Below are positions 1-6,175 of a stretch of DNA of 11,528 bases, piece after piece. The stretch covers positions 1 to 11,528 of the forward strand of contig CAJKQX010000071.1 of assembly GCA_905202125.1 (NCBI GenBank), in the 5' to 3' direction. The notes under the pieces were generated by a model. That model was not told where the DNA came from. It did not search any database and saw only the letters and a program-made list of their open reading frames with translations. The stretch is from an uncultured Prevotella sp. Lineage in GTDB: Bacteria > Bacteroidota > Bacteroidia > Bacteroidales > Bacteroidaceae. Numbering within the stretch: position 1 is the stretch's first letter; each line of letters starts with the position of its first letter. The position numbers and the translations under genes are program-made.

Positions 1-96
1 ATAAAATAACATCTTTTTCGAAAGAGCAAGCCATTTTTAAATGAAAGAGCCGTGCCCAAAAGAAAGACCGAACGAAACTTTATTGACGAACAACCG

Positions 97-126
97 TGTG
101 AATATGAAAAATAATGATTAATTTAG
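97..126 (+). promoter_or_regulatory. possible weak promoter of pyrBI
   Basis: TAATTTAG at 119-126 differs by one base from the Bacteroidetes -7 consensus TAnnTTTG. The best upstream match is TGTG at 97-100, only 18 bp away. Transcription would start near 132, about 30 bases before the pyrB ATG. The match is poor compared with the other promoters in this window, so this is a tentative call. The rest of 1-162 is A-rich and holds no gene. I see no hairpin plus T-run that would suggest a UTP-sensitive attenuator like that of the enterobacterial pyrBI leader. Confidence 0.25.
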
Positions 127-162
127 CGGTTGATTTCAAAAGACAATTCCAACACATACACT

Positions 163-1104
163 ATGAAACACGATTTTGTAACAATTGCCGACTTGTCGAA
201 AGACAAAATCATGTATATGATAAAGCTGGCGCAGGAATTTGAGAAACATCCCAACAGAGAGTTGCTCAAGGGTAAAATCATTGCAACACTGTTTTTTGAG
301 CCGTCCACGCGCACAAGACTCAGCTTCGAGACAGCGGCCAACAGATTGGGTGCCAAAGTCATTGGTTTCTCCGACGCCAAAGCCTCGAGCGTGACCAAAG
401 GCGAGACGCTGAAAGACACGATACTTATGGTGTCCAACTACGCCGACGTGATAGTGATGCGCCACTACATCGAGGGGGCTGCCCAATACGCCAGCGAGAT
501 ATCGCCCGTGCCGATAGTCAACGCCGGAGACGGTGCACACATGCATCCGTCGCAGTGTCTGCTCGACCTCTACTCCATATACAAGACTCAAGGTACACTC
601 GAAAACCTGAACATATATCTTGTGGGCGACCTGAAATACGGACGCACGGTGCACTCGCTGATAACAGCCATGAGACATTTCAACCCCACATTCCATTTCA
701 TTGCGCCCAAAGAATTGTCGATGCCCGAGGAGTACAAAATATACTGCCGCAACCACGGCATAAAATTCACCGAGCACACCGAGTTCAACGACGAACTGAT
801 AGCCGACGCCGACATTCTCTACATGACAAGGGTACAGAAGGAGCGTTTCTCCGACCTCATGGAGTATGAACGCGTGAAGGACGTGTACATCCTCAAAAAC
901 GAGATGCTGCGAAAAGCGAAGGAGAACATGAAGATACTGCACCCGCTGCCCAGAGTGAACGAGATAGATTATGACGTGGACAACAACCCTCACGCATACT
1001 ACATACAACAGGCCAAGAACGGACTGTACGCCCGCGAAGCCATCTACTGCCTCACGCTCGACATCGATCTCGACGATGTGATAAACGACAAGACAATATT
1101 ATAA
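163..1104 (+). CDS. pyrB: aspartate carbamoyltransferase, catalytic chain
   Basis: This enzyme joins carbamoyl phosphate and L-aspartate to give N-carbamoyl-aspartate, the committed step of pyrimidine synthesis in the cytoplasm. The 313-residue product matches the 311 of the E. coli chain. Visible active-site motifs are STRTR at residues 48-52 (carbamoyl phosphate binding), TKGE with Lys79 (the loop lysine supplied to the neighbouring subunit), HPSQ with His128, GDLKYGRT with Arg161, TRVQKER with Arg223 and Gln225 (aspartate binding), and HPLPR at 260-264. All expected catalytic residues are present. I chose the ATG at 163; an in-frame TTG at 130 would add 11 non-conserved residues. pyrI follows 48 bp downstream on the same strand, which fits the class B dodecameric holoenzyme (two catalytic trimers, three regulatory dimers). 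Confidence 0.97.
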   Translation: MKHDFVTIADLSKDKIMYMIKLAQEFEKHPNRELLKGKIIATLFFEPSTRTRLSFETAANRLGAKVIGFSDAKASSVTKGETLKDTILMVSNYADVIVMRHYIEGAAQYASEISPVPIVNAGDGAHMHPSQCLLDLYSIYKTQGTLENLNIYLVGDLKYGRTVHSLITAMRHFNPTFHFIAPKELSMPEEYKIYCRNHGIKFTEHTEFNDELIADADILYMTRVQKERFSDLMEYERVKDVYILKNEMLRKAKENMKILHPLPRVNEIDYDVDNNPHAYYIQQAKNGLYAREAIYCLTLDIDLDDVINDKTIL

Positions 1105-1152
1105 GGTGGACATCACACGTTCCATCGTAAACCCAACACAAATCACACGGAT

Positions 1153-1608
1153 ATGAACAAGAAAGAAAGACAAGTGGCTGCCATAAAAAACGGCACGGTA
1201 ATAGACCACATCCCGGCACAAAAGACATATCAGGTGGCCAATATACTCAAACTGCAGAATCTCACCACGCCCGTCACGATAGGCTACAACTATCCGTCGA
1301 AGAAAATCGGATGCAAGGGCATAATCAAGATATCGGACAAGTATTTCACTGACGAGGAGATATCGCGCCTGTCGGTGGTCGCGCCCAAAGTGGTGCTCAA
1401 CATCATCAAGGACTATGAGGTGGTGGAGAAAAAGACAGTGGAGACACCCGACGAGCTGCACGACATCGTCAGATGCAACAACCCCAAATGTATCACCAAC
1501 AACGAGCCAATGCAGACCGTATTCACCGTGGTGGACAAGGAGCACGGCACCCTCAAATGCCGCTACTGCGACAAGGAGCAGGACATCAACCGCGTACAGC
1601 TGAAATAA
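1153..1608 (+). CDS. pyrI: aspartate carbamoyltransferase, regulatory chain
   Basis: This is the non-catalytic subunit that binds nucleotide effectors (CTP/UTP inhibit and ATP activates in the E. coli enzyme) and bridges the PyrB trimers. The product has 151 residues, close to the 153 of E. coli PyrI. The N-terminal allosteric domain begins with the family motif GTVIDHIPA at residues 14-22. The C-terminal zinc domain has its four cysteines in the expected pattern: Cys108 and Cys113 (CNNPKC), then Cys136 and Cys139 (CRYC). The gene lies 48 bp after pyrB with no promoter or terminator between, so the two are almost certainly cotranscribed. Effector specificity cannot be read from the sequence. 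No terminator hairpin is obvious between its stop and the glyA promoter. Confidence 0.96.
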   Translation: MNKKERQVAAIKNGTVIDHIPAQKTYQVANILKLQNLTTPVTIGYNYPSKKIGCKGIIKISDKYFTDEEISRLSVVAPKVVLNIIKDYEVVEKKTVETPDELHDIVRCNNPKCITNNEPMQTVFTVVDKEHGTLKCRYCDKEQDINRVQLK

Positions 1609-1626
1609 TGTTTTTCGCACACGTTC

Positions 1627-1657
1627 TTGGCAGAGACAGAAAAAACACGTAATTTTG
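1627..1657 (+). promoter_or_regulatory. Bacteroidetes-type promoter of glyA
   Basis: TTG at 1627-1629 (-33) and TAATTTTG at 1650-1657 (-7, exact TAnnTTTG) are separated by 20 bp. Transcription would start near 1663, giving a leader of about 50 bases that is A/T-rich just before the ATG. It lies after the pyrI stop, so glyA can be expressed independently of pyrBI. Confidence 0.8.
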
Positions 1658-1715
1658 CAGTCGGAAACATCCGGCGATACAAAAAAGGATAATTATAATA
1701 AAAATAAATACGACA

Positions 1716-2996
1716 ATGAAAAGAGATCAAGAGATTTTTGACCTTATCGAGAAAGAACATCAGCGCCAACTCAGAGGTATCGAACTGATTGCATCAGAAA
1801 ACTTTGTAAGCAACGAGGTGATGGAGGCCATGGGCTCATACCTCACCAACAAATATGCCGAGGGATATCCCGGCAAAAGATATTACGGAGGCTGCGGAGT
1901 AGTGGACGAGGTCGAGACTCTTGCCATCGAACGCGTGAAGAAACTCTTCGGAGCCGAATACGCCAACGTGCAGCCCCACTCCGGAGCACAGGCCAATGCA
2001 GCCGTACTTCTGGCTGTACTCAAACCGGGCGACACATTCCTCGGACTGAATCTGGCTCACGGCGGTCACCTCTCTCACGGGTCGGCCGTCAACACATCGG
2101 GCATACTGTATCACGCCATCGGTTATGACCTCGACAAGGAGACCGGCCGCGTGGACTATGACTGCATGGAGCGTCTGGCCATCGAGCACAAGCCCAAGCT
2201 CATCATCGGCGGTGGCTCGGCATACAGCCGTGAGTGGGACTACAAGCGCATGCGCGAGATAGCCGACAAGGTGGGTGCACTGCTCATGATAGACATGGCC
2301 CACCCCGCCGGACTGATAGCTGCCGGACTGCTCGACAACCCGGTGAAATATGCCCACATCGTGACATCTACCACACACAAGACCCTGCGCGGACCAAGAG
2401 GCGGAATCATCCTCATGGGCAAGGACTTTGAGAACCCGTGGGGACTGAAGACTCCGAAGGGACAGGTCAAGATGATGAGCCAGCTTCTCAACTCGGCCGT
2501 ATTCCCCGGACAGCAGGGCGGTCCGCTTGAGCATGTCATCGCTGCCAAAGCCGTAGCATTCGGCGAGGCGCTGCAACCGGAGTTCAAGGAATGGGCCGCA
2601 CAGGTAAAGAAAAACGCACAGGTACTGGCAGAAGAACTGACCAAGCGCGGTTTCTCAATCGTAAGCGGAGGCACAGACAACCACTCAATGCTCGTAGACC
2701 TGCGCTCGAAATATCCCGAGCTGACAGGTAAGATGGCCGAGAACGCACTCGTGGCAGCCGATATCACAGTGAACAAAAACATGGTGCCGTTCGACAGCCG
2801 TAGCGCATTCCAGACATCAGGCATCCGCCTCGGCACACCGGCCATCACCACCCGTGGTGCCAAAGAAGACCTCATGGTGCTCATCGCAAGCCTGATAGAA
2901 GAGGTACTCAACGACCCGGAGAACGAGCAGGTAATAGCAAGCGTGAGAGAAAGAGTGAACAGCACAATGAAGAACTATCCTCTCTTCGCATATTAA
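1716..2996 (+). CDS. glyA: serine hydroxymethyltransferase
   Basis: This PLP enzyme converts serine and tetrahydrofolate to glycine and 5,10-methylene-tetrahydrofolate, the main cytoplasmic source of one-carbon units. The 426-residue product compares with 417 in E. coli. Motifs in order are ELIASENF (23-30), the tyrosine-glycine segment KRYYGGC (54-60), QPHSGAQAN (86-94), LAHGGHLSHG (113-122, including the histidine near PLP), DMAHPAGLIA (193-202) with the PLP-contacting aspartate, and TSTTHKTLRGPRGG, in which Lys222 is the expected Schiff-base lysine. The ATG at 1716 gives the usual short N-terminus (MKRDQEIFDL). The gene has its own promoter and is closed by a long hairpin at 3022-3057, so it looks monocistronic. 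Nothing appears missing or rearranged. Confidence 0.98.
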   Translation: MKRDQEIFDLIEKEHQRQLRGIELIASENFVSNEVMEAMGSYLTNKYAEGYPGKRYYGGCGVVDEVETLAIERVKKLFGAEYANVQPHSGAQANAAVLLAVLKPGDTFLGLNLAHGGHLSHGSAVNTSGILYHAIGYDLDKETGRVDYDCMERLAIEHKPKLIIGGGSAYSREWDYKRMREIADKVGALLMIDMAHPAGLIAAGLLDNPVKYAHIVTSTTHKTLRGPRGGIILMGKDFENPWGLKTPKGQVKMMSQLLNSAVFPGQQGGPLEHVIAAKAVAFGEALQPEFKEWAAQVKKNAQVLAEELTKRGFSIVSGGTDNHSMLVDLRSKYPELTGKMAENALVAADITVNKNMVPFDSRSAFQTSGIRLGTPAITTRGAKEDLMVLIASLIEEVLNDPENEQVIASVRERVNSTMKNYPLFAY

Positions 2997-3021
2997 AAAA
3001 AATACATTTATTATATAAGCG

Positions 3022-3057
3022 AAAGGCTGTGTCAAATATCCATTTGGCACAGCCTTT
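3022..3057 (+). terminator. hairpin after glyA, probable terminator
   Basis: AAAGGCTGTGTCAAAT (3022-3037) pairs over 16 bp, with one G-T wobble, with ATTTGGCACAGCCTTT (3042-3057) around a four-base loop. It starts 26 bases after the glyA stop. Only the arm's own TTT followed by GCC trails the stem, so the U-run is poor. It is either an imperfect intrinsic terminator or a 3'-end stabilising hairpin, and some read-through into the small downstream gene is plausible. Confidence 0.75.
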
Positions 3058-3112
3058 GCCGATTATATGATAAAGATGTTGGGACGCAAACCCATTCCCC
3101 AAACGAAACGAC

Positions 3113-3298
3113 ATGACACAACTCATCATAACAACCATAATAATAGCTTTGGCAGCTACATACGCCGGATACAAGATATACATGACACTGCGCGGCAAAT
3201 CATCGCCCTGCGAGGGATGTGAGGGATGCGCGCTGAAGGACGGCAAGACCGATATAGAGTGCAAAAAACAGAAAAAAGACTGTTGCAAGAAGAAATAA
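3113..3298 (+). CDS. small Cys-rich single-pass membrane protein, FeoB-associated type
   Basis: The 61-residue product has one hydrophobic segment at about residues 4-20 (IITTIIIALAATYAGY core), then a basic stretch, then CEGCEGC (Cys33, Cys36, Cys39), Cys50 and a C-terminal CC pair (57-58) in a lysine-rich tail. An N-terminal membrane helix followed by a CxxCxxC cluster resembles the FeoB-associated Cys-rich membrane protein family, whose members often sit beside ferrous iron transporter genes. By analogy the cytoplasmic Cys cluster might bind a metal, but the role is unproven. No feoA or feoB is in the window. The neighbours are glyA (116 bp upstream) and tRNA-Cys. No clear TAnnTTTG promoter lies just upstream, so it may depend on read-through from glyA. 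The ATG at 3113 is the only sensible start. Confidence 0.75.
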   Translation: MTQLIITTIIIALAATYAGYKIYMTLRGKSSPCEGCEGCALKDGKTDIECKKQKKDCCKKK

Positions 3299-3309
3299 AC
3301 AAGATAAAA

Positions 3310-3341
3310 TTTGGTAATTCCAAAATATTATACTACTTTTG
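3310..3341 (+). promoter_or_regulatory. promoter of tRNA-Cys
   Basis: TTTG at 3310-3313 (-33) and TACTTTTG at 3334-3341 (-7) are spaced by 20 bp, a full match to the Bacteroidetes consensus. The expected start near 3347 lies about 13 bases before the mature tRNA 5' end. Confidence 0.85.
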
Positions 3342-3359
3342 CACACGCAAATAGGCAAT

Positions 3360-3430
3360 GGTACCTTGGCCGATCGGTTAGGTAACGGTCTGCAAAACCG
3401 TGTAGGGCAGTTCGACTCTGCCAGGTACCT
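3360..3430 (+). tRNA. tRNA-Cys (anticodon GCA)
   Basis: The cloverleaf is complete: acceptor GGTACCT/AGGTACC (3360-3366 with 3423-3429), D stem GCC/GGT closed through G-C, C-G and C-G pairs, anticodon stem ACGGT/ACCGT around loop CTGCAAA with anticodon GCA at 3392-3394, and T stem GGCAG/CTGCC with loop TTCGACT. The discriminator base at 3430 is T (U73), the standard identity element of cysteine tRNAs. CCA is not encoded and must be added after transcription. The gene has its own promoter and terminator. Confidence 0.97.
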
Positions 3431-3463
3431 CAAGACAAAACAACATTTAAGACAGACAAATGG

Positions 3464-3506
3464 TTAAGCTTCGGAATATGACATTCCGGAGCTTAATTGT
3501 TTTTTT
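3464..3506 (+). terminator. intrinsic terminator of tRNA-Cys
   Basis: TTAAGCTTCGGAAT (3464-3477) pairs with ATTCCGGAGCTTAA (3483-3496) over 14 bp with one T-G wobble and a five-base loop, followed by TTGTTTTTT. It lies 33 bases after the tRNA. This is a classic rho-independent terminator in the + direction. Confidence 0.9.
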
Positions 3507-3594
3507 ACGCTCAATTATCACATACCCCACCCCAACCAAAAATATCCGCTGACCCGACTTTCACCCGTTAGAATATGTTCGTGCTGGGCGAACC

Positions 3595-3630
3595 AAAAAA
3601 ATCGCAGATATTGAAAAATCAATATCTGCG
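3595..3630 (-). terminator. intrinsic terminator of tRNA-Met
   Basis: CGCAGATATTGA (3603-3614) and TCAATATCTGCG (3619-3630) form a perfect 12-bp stem with an AAAA loop on the + strand. Read on the - strand, the hairpin is followed by an A and then seven T (complement of 3595-3601). It begins 10 bases after the 3' end of the - strand tRNA, so it terminates that gene. The stretch 3507-3594 between the two convergent tRNA terminators shows nothing else. Confidence 0.9.
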
Positions 3631-3640
3631 AACTGATGAG

Positions 3641-3713
3641 TTGCGGAGGCAGGACTCGAACATGCGACCTCCAGGTTATGAGCCTGGCGAGCTACCAACT
3701 GCTCCACTCCGCG
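3641..3713 (-). tRNA. tRNA-Met, initiator type (anticodon CAT)
   Basis: On the - strand the acceptor arms CGCGGAG and CTCCGCA leave C1 facing A72, with A73 as discriminator. The unpaired 1-72 position is the hallmark of bacterial initiator tRNA (formylation and exclusion from elongation). The D stem GAGC/GCTC carries the initiator-type A11-U24 pair. The anticodon stem CCAGG/CCTGG surrounds CTCATAA. Two features differ from the textbook initiator: pair 29-41 is A-U, so only two of the usual three consecutive G-C pairs are present, and the T stem GCATG/CCTGC has a U52-C62 mismatch. The T loop is normal (TTCGAGT). CCA is not encoded. A consensus promoter and a strong terminator flank it, which argues for a working gene. 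An elongator tRNA-Met is much less likely because of C1-A72. Confidence 0.92.
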
Positions 3714-3754
3714 ATGTTTAAACCATTAAGCCAACCATTTCGGATTAGCGAGTG

Positions 3755-3786
3755 CAAAAGTACACATTATTTTTATATTATGCAAA
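3755..3786 (-). promoter_or_regulatory. promoter of tRNA-Met
   Basis: On the - strand TTTG (complement of 3783-3786) is followed after 20 bp by TACTTTTG (complement of 3755-3762), a full Bacteroidetes match with the same -7 octamer as the tRNA-Cys promoter. Transcription would start near 3749, about 36 bases before the mature 5' end. The region 3787-3921 beyond it is A/T-rich, with a short alternating TA run near 3852-3872, and shows no gene. Confidence 0.85.
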
Positions 3787-3921
3787 TATATTGCCATGTT
3801 TTTTTTGATTTACCAATGATTTTATGCCCTAATGGCAACATCAAGACCATGAAATCATATATATTATATATAAGGTGTATCCAAAAATTGCATTATGACA
3901 GAACACATTACAGACGAACTA

Positions 3922-4350
3922 TCACTCCACTCGTATGAAAACCAGTTCGTTGGGAATCTTCACCCATTTCCTGTTCACAGCTATTTTAATGTGGCTGCCC
4001 TTACCTTGCTTCAGTTTGTATTCGCCGTTCTTGCCGACGGTCAGTGTGGCTTCCAGATCCTCGCTTCCATAATCATTCGATATCTCGAGCCGGGCCTTGT
4101 CTTCACCAATCAATTTGGCAGATACCACAATCCATGCACGCGAGTCTTTCCCGTATTCCAGATATCCCGGCACATCGCCGAAGATGGGTTGATGTGGAAT
4201 CTTAATATTATTGTCATAAAAATTGATGTGCAGGAATACGTCATATTCTTTGTTATAAAGATTGCCCATGAACGGTGTTTTGTCCTGTGCAAGACATACA
4301 CCGGCCATCAAAAACATCAGAATATCCAACACTATCTTTTTCATTATCAT
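3922..4350 (-). CDS. small exported protein of unknown function
   Basis: I do not recognise this 142-residue protein. The N-terminus (MIMKKIVLDILMFLMAGVCL, then AQ) is a signal peptide: two lysines, a hydrophobic core and a CLA site followed by Gln, the favoured first mature residue in Bacteroidetes. Cys19 is not in a proper lipobox, so a secreted or periplasmic product is more likely than a lipoprotein. The mature part of about 120 residues has alternating hydrophobic residues that suggest beta strands, contains the segment FGDVPGYLEYGKDSRAW, and ends with a basic region (GSHIKIAVNRKWVKIP). It has no further cysteine and no catalytic motif that I can name. Either the Met at 4350 or the one two codons later (4344) may be the start. 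The longer antisense reading on the + strand lacks these features. The gene is divergent from the glycogen operon, but no functional link is shown. Confidence 0.75.
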   Translation of the reverse strand: MIMKKIVLDILMFLMAGVCLAQDKTPFMGNLYNKEYDVFLHINFYDNNIKIPHQPIFGDVPGYLEYGKDSRAWIVVSAKLIGEDKARLEISNDYGSEDLEATLTVGKNGEYKLKQGKGSHIKIAVNRKWVKIPNELVFIRVE

Positions 4351-4378
4351 GTTTTTATCTGTTTTGGGTAATAGAATA

Positions 4379-4386
4379 CAAATTTA
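4379..4386 (-). promoter_or_regulatory. candidate -7 box for the small exported protein
   Basis: On the - strand this reads TAAATTTG, an exact TAnnTTTG, placed about 29 bases before the ATG at 4350. No good TTTG lies 19-21 bp further upstream, so the -33 element is weak or absent. The call rests on the -7 box and its position. Confidence 0.5.
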
Positions 4387-4438
4387 CTAAATTCAAATCA
4401 AGAAAATGCATGATTTTGTTTTTTTATCATCATGAAAG

Positions 4439-4469
4439 TTGGTTCTTATTTAAAAATGTATTAATTTTG
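4439..4469 (+). promoter_or_regulatory. promoter of the glycogen synthase-phosphorylase operon
   Basis: TTG at 4439-4441 and TAATTTTG at 4462-4469 are separated by 20 bp; the -7 octamer is identical to that of glyA. Transcription would start near 4475, leaving only about 12 bases before the ATG at 4488, a notably short leader. Confidence 0.8.
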
Positions 4470-4487
4470 CAAATAATTTGCAATTTT

Positions 4488-6155
4488 ATGGTAAAAGATA
4501 TGTTATTTCCGGAATATATTTTTGAATCAAGTTGGGAAGTTTGTAATAAGGTAGGCGGTATTTACACGGTTCTTTCGACAAGAGCGAAAACATTGAAGGA
4601 TAAACTGGGCGACCATTTGATATTCATTGGTCCCAATTGTTGGAAAGAACAAGAATCACCTTATTTCATTGAAGACAAAACATTATTTTCAGATTGGAGA
4701 GAGCATGCCGGAGAGAACGGTCTGCATGTGAAAGTAGGCAGATGGGACATACCCGGCATGCCGGTGGCCGTATTGGTGGATTTCTCGGATATGTACGAAC
4801 GCAAGAATGAGATATACGGATGGTTGTGGGAGCATTACTCGGTGGACAGCCTGCATGCTTACGGTGACTACGACGAGGCATCTATGTTCTCATACGCAGC
4901 AGCCAAAGTGGTGGAAAGTTTCTACACATTCTATATCAAGCCCGGCACAAAAGTCGTATACCACGGCAACGAGTGGATGTGCGGACTGGGACTGCTCTAT
5001 ATCAACAACAAGATTCCGGAGATAGCAACTGTCTTCACCACCCATGCCACAAGCATCGGACGCAGCATAGCCGGCAACAACAAACCGCTATACGACTATC
5101 TGTTCGCATACAACGGCGACCAGATGGCAGAAGAGTTGAACATGCAGAGCAAACACTCCATCGAGAAGCAGACGGCTTGGCATGTGGACTGTTTCACAAC
5201 AGTGAGCGACATAACAAACAAGGAGTGTCTGGAACTACTGGACAAACCGGCCGACTACGTGTTGCCCAACGGCTTTGACAACAGTTTTGTGCCCAAAGGC
5301 AATGCATTCACACAAAAGCGCAACAAAGCGCGCAAACAACTACTGAAGATAGCCAACGCCCTCACAGGATGTCATTTTGACAAAGACACACTGATAATCT
5401 CGACAAGCGGACGATACGAATTTCGCAACAAGGGCATCGACGTGTTCATCGAGGCCATGCATCGCCTCAACAACGACGAGCGTCTGAAACGCCAGGTAGT
5501 GGCATTCATCGATGTGCCAGGATGGGTGAGCGGTCCGCGCAAAGACCTGATAGAGCGTCTGGCCACGGGCAAAGAGTATGACACACCGCTCGACAACCCG
5601 ACGATCACGCACAATCTTCACGACATGGGAAATGACAAGGTGCTCAACATGATGAGATATCTCAACGTGGACAATGCTACCAATAAGGTGAAGATTATAT
5701 TCATGCCTTGCTATCTCACCGGAAACGATGGCATAGCCAACACTCCGTACTACGACCTCATACCGGGCAACGACATCTGCATTTATCCCTCATACTACGA
5801 GCCTTGGGGATACACCCCACTGGAGGCAGTGGCGTTCAAGGTGCCTTGCATCACTACCGACCTTGCCGGTTTCGGACTTTGGGTCAACTCGGTCAAAGGT
5901 GGTTACGGAGAGATCATCGATGGCGTGAAAGTGATACATCGCACCGACTACAACTATCATGAGGTGGCAGACGCTATCAAGGAAACGCTGATACAATATT
6001 CCAAATTCGACAAGGACGAAGTGAAAAAAGCACGTAACAACGCCTGCGAGATATCCAAACGGGCACTGTGGACCAATTTCATCAAATATTACAATGATGC
6101 TTACGATTTCGCGCTGCAAGCATCGGAGAAACGTGTTAATGACAAAAAACAATAA
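4488..6155 (+). CDS. glycogen synthase, family GT3 (eukaryote-like)
   Basis: This enzyme extends alpha-1,4-glucan from a nucleotide sugar, most likely UDP-glucose as in characterised GT3 enzymes. The 555-residue product is GT3, not the ADP-glucose-using GT5 GlgA. It shares with yeast and animal synthases KVGGIYTVLS (21-30), VYHGNEW (157-163), TTHATSIGR (184-192), FTTVSDIT (236-243), VLPNGFD (258-264), GRYEFRNKGID (308-318) and YYEPWGYTPLE (436-446), whose glutamates 438 and 446 match the conserved catalytic pair. It is shorter than the roughly 700-residue eukaryotic enzymes, and I do not see the C-terminal arginine-rich glucose-6-phosphate switch or phosphorylation tail. The frame is open further upstream, but homology starts at LFPEYIFE and the promoter lies at 4439-4469, so the ATG at 4488 is preferred (ATG 4500 is an alternative). 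The phosphorylase gene follows after 20 bp. Confidence 0.93.
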   Translation: MVKDMLFPEYIFESSWEVCNKVGGIYTVLSTRAKTLKDKLGDHLIFIGPNCWKEQESPYFIEDKTLFSDWREHAGENGLHVKVGRWDIPGMPVAVLVDFSDMYERKNEIYGWLWEHYSVDSLHAYGDYDEASMFSYAAAKVVESFYTFYIKPGTKVVYHGNEWMCGLGLLYINNKIPEIATVFTTHATSIGRSIAGNNKPLYDYLFAYNGDQMAEELNMQSKHSIEKQTAWHVDCFTTVSDITNKECLELLDKPADYVLPNGFDNSFVPKGNAFTQKRNKARKQLLKIANALTGCHFDKDTLIISTSGRYEFRNKGIDVFIEAMHRLNNDERLKRQVVAFIDVPGWVSGPRKDLIERLATGKEYDTPLDNPTITHNLHDMGNDKVLNMMRYLNVDNATNKVKIIFMPCYLTGNDGIANTPYYDLIPGNDICIYPSYYEPWGYTPLEAVAFKVPCITTDLAGFGLWVNSVKGGYGEIIDGVKVIHRTDYNYHEVADAIKETLIQYSKFDKDEVKKARNNACEISKRALWTNFIKYYNDAYDFALQASEKRVNDKKQ

Positions 6156-6175
6156 TAAATAATATAATAAAAGAT

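Noticed and set aside
1..162. Possible pyrimidine-sensing attenuator upstream of pyrB
   Set aside because: No stable hairpin followed by a T-run is present; the small TCTTT-TTCG-AAAGA fold near position 12 is too weak.
136..1008. A 290-codon antisense frame inside pyrB
   Set aside because: It is a shadow of a strongly conserved enzyme gene, rich in His, Val and Cys with no recognisable motif.
1836..2965. Long antisense frames inside glyA
   Set aside because: They result from codon bias of glyA on the other strand; no start context, promoter or domain.
3850..3875. Alternating TA run as a terminator or protein-binding palindrome
   Set aside because: It is a low-complexity A/T sequence with no G-C stem; nothing beyond composition supports a function.
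3636..3938. A 100-codon + strand reading frame beginning MSCGGRTRTCDLQVM
   Set aside because: Its first part is the antisense of the tRNA-Met gene, a well-known source of false proteins; the rest is A/T-rich sequence with no protein character.
3895..4371. A 158-codon + strand frame opposite the exported protein
   Set aside because: The - strand frame has a proper signal peptide and a -7 box; the + frame has neither and runs back over the start of the other gene.
4275..4487. N-terminal extension of 71 codons for the glycogen synthase
   Set aside because: It lies over the promoters and the divergent gene, has no similarity to GT3 proteins and has A/T-rich non-coding character.
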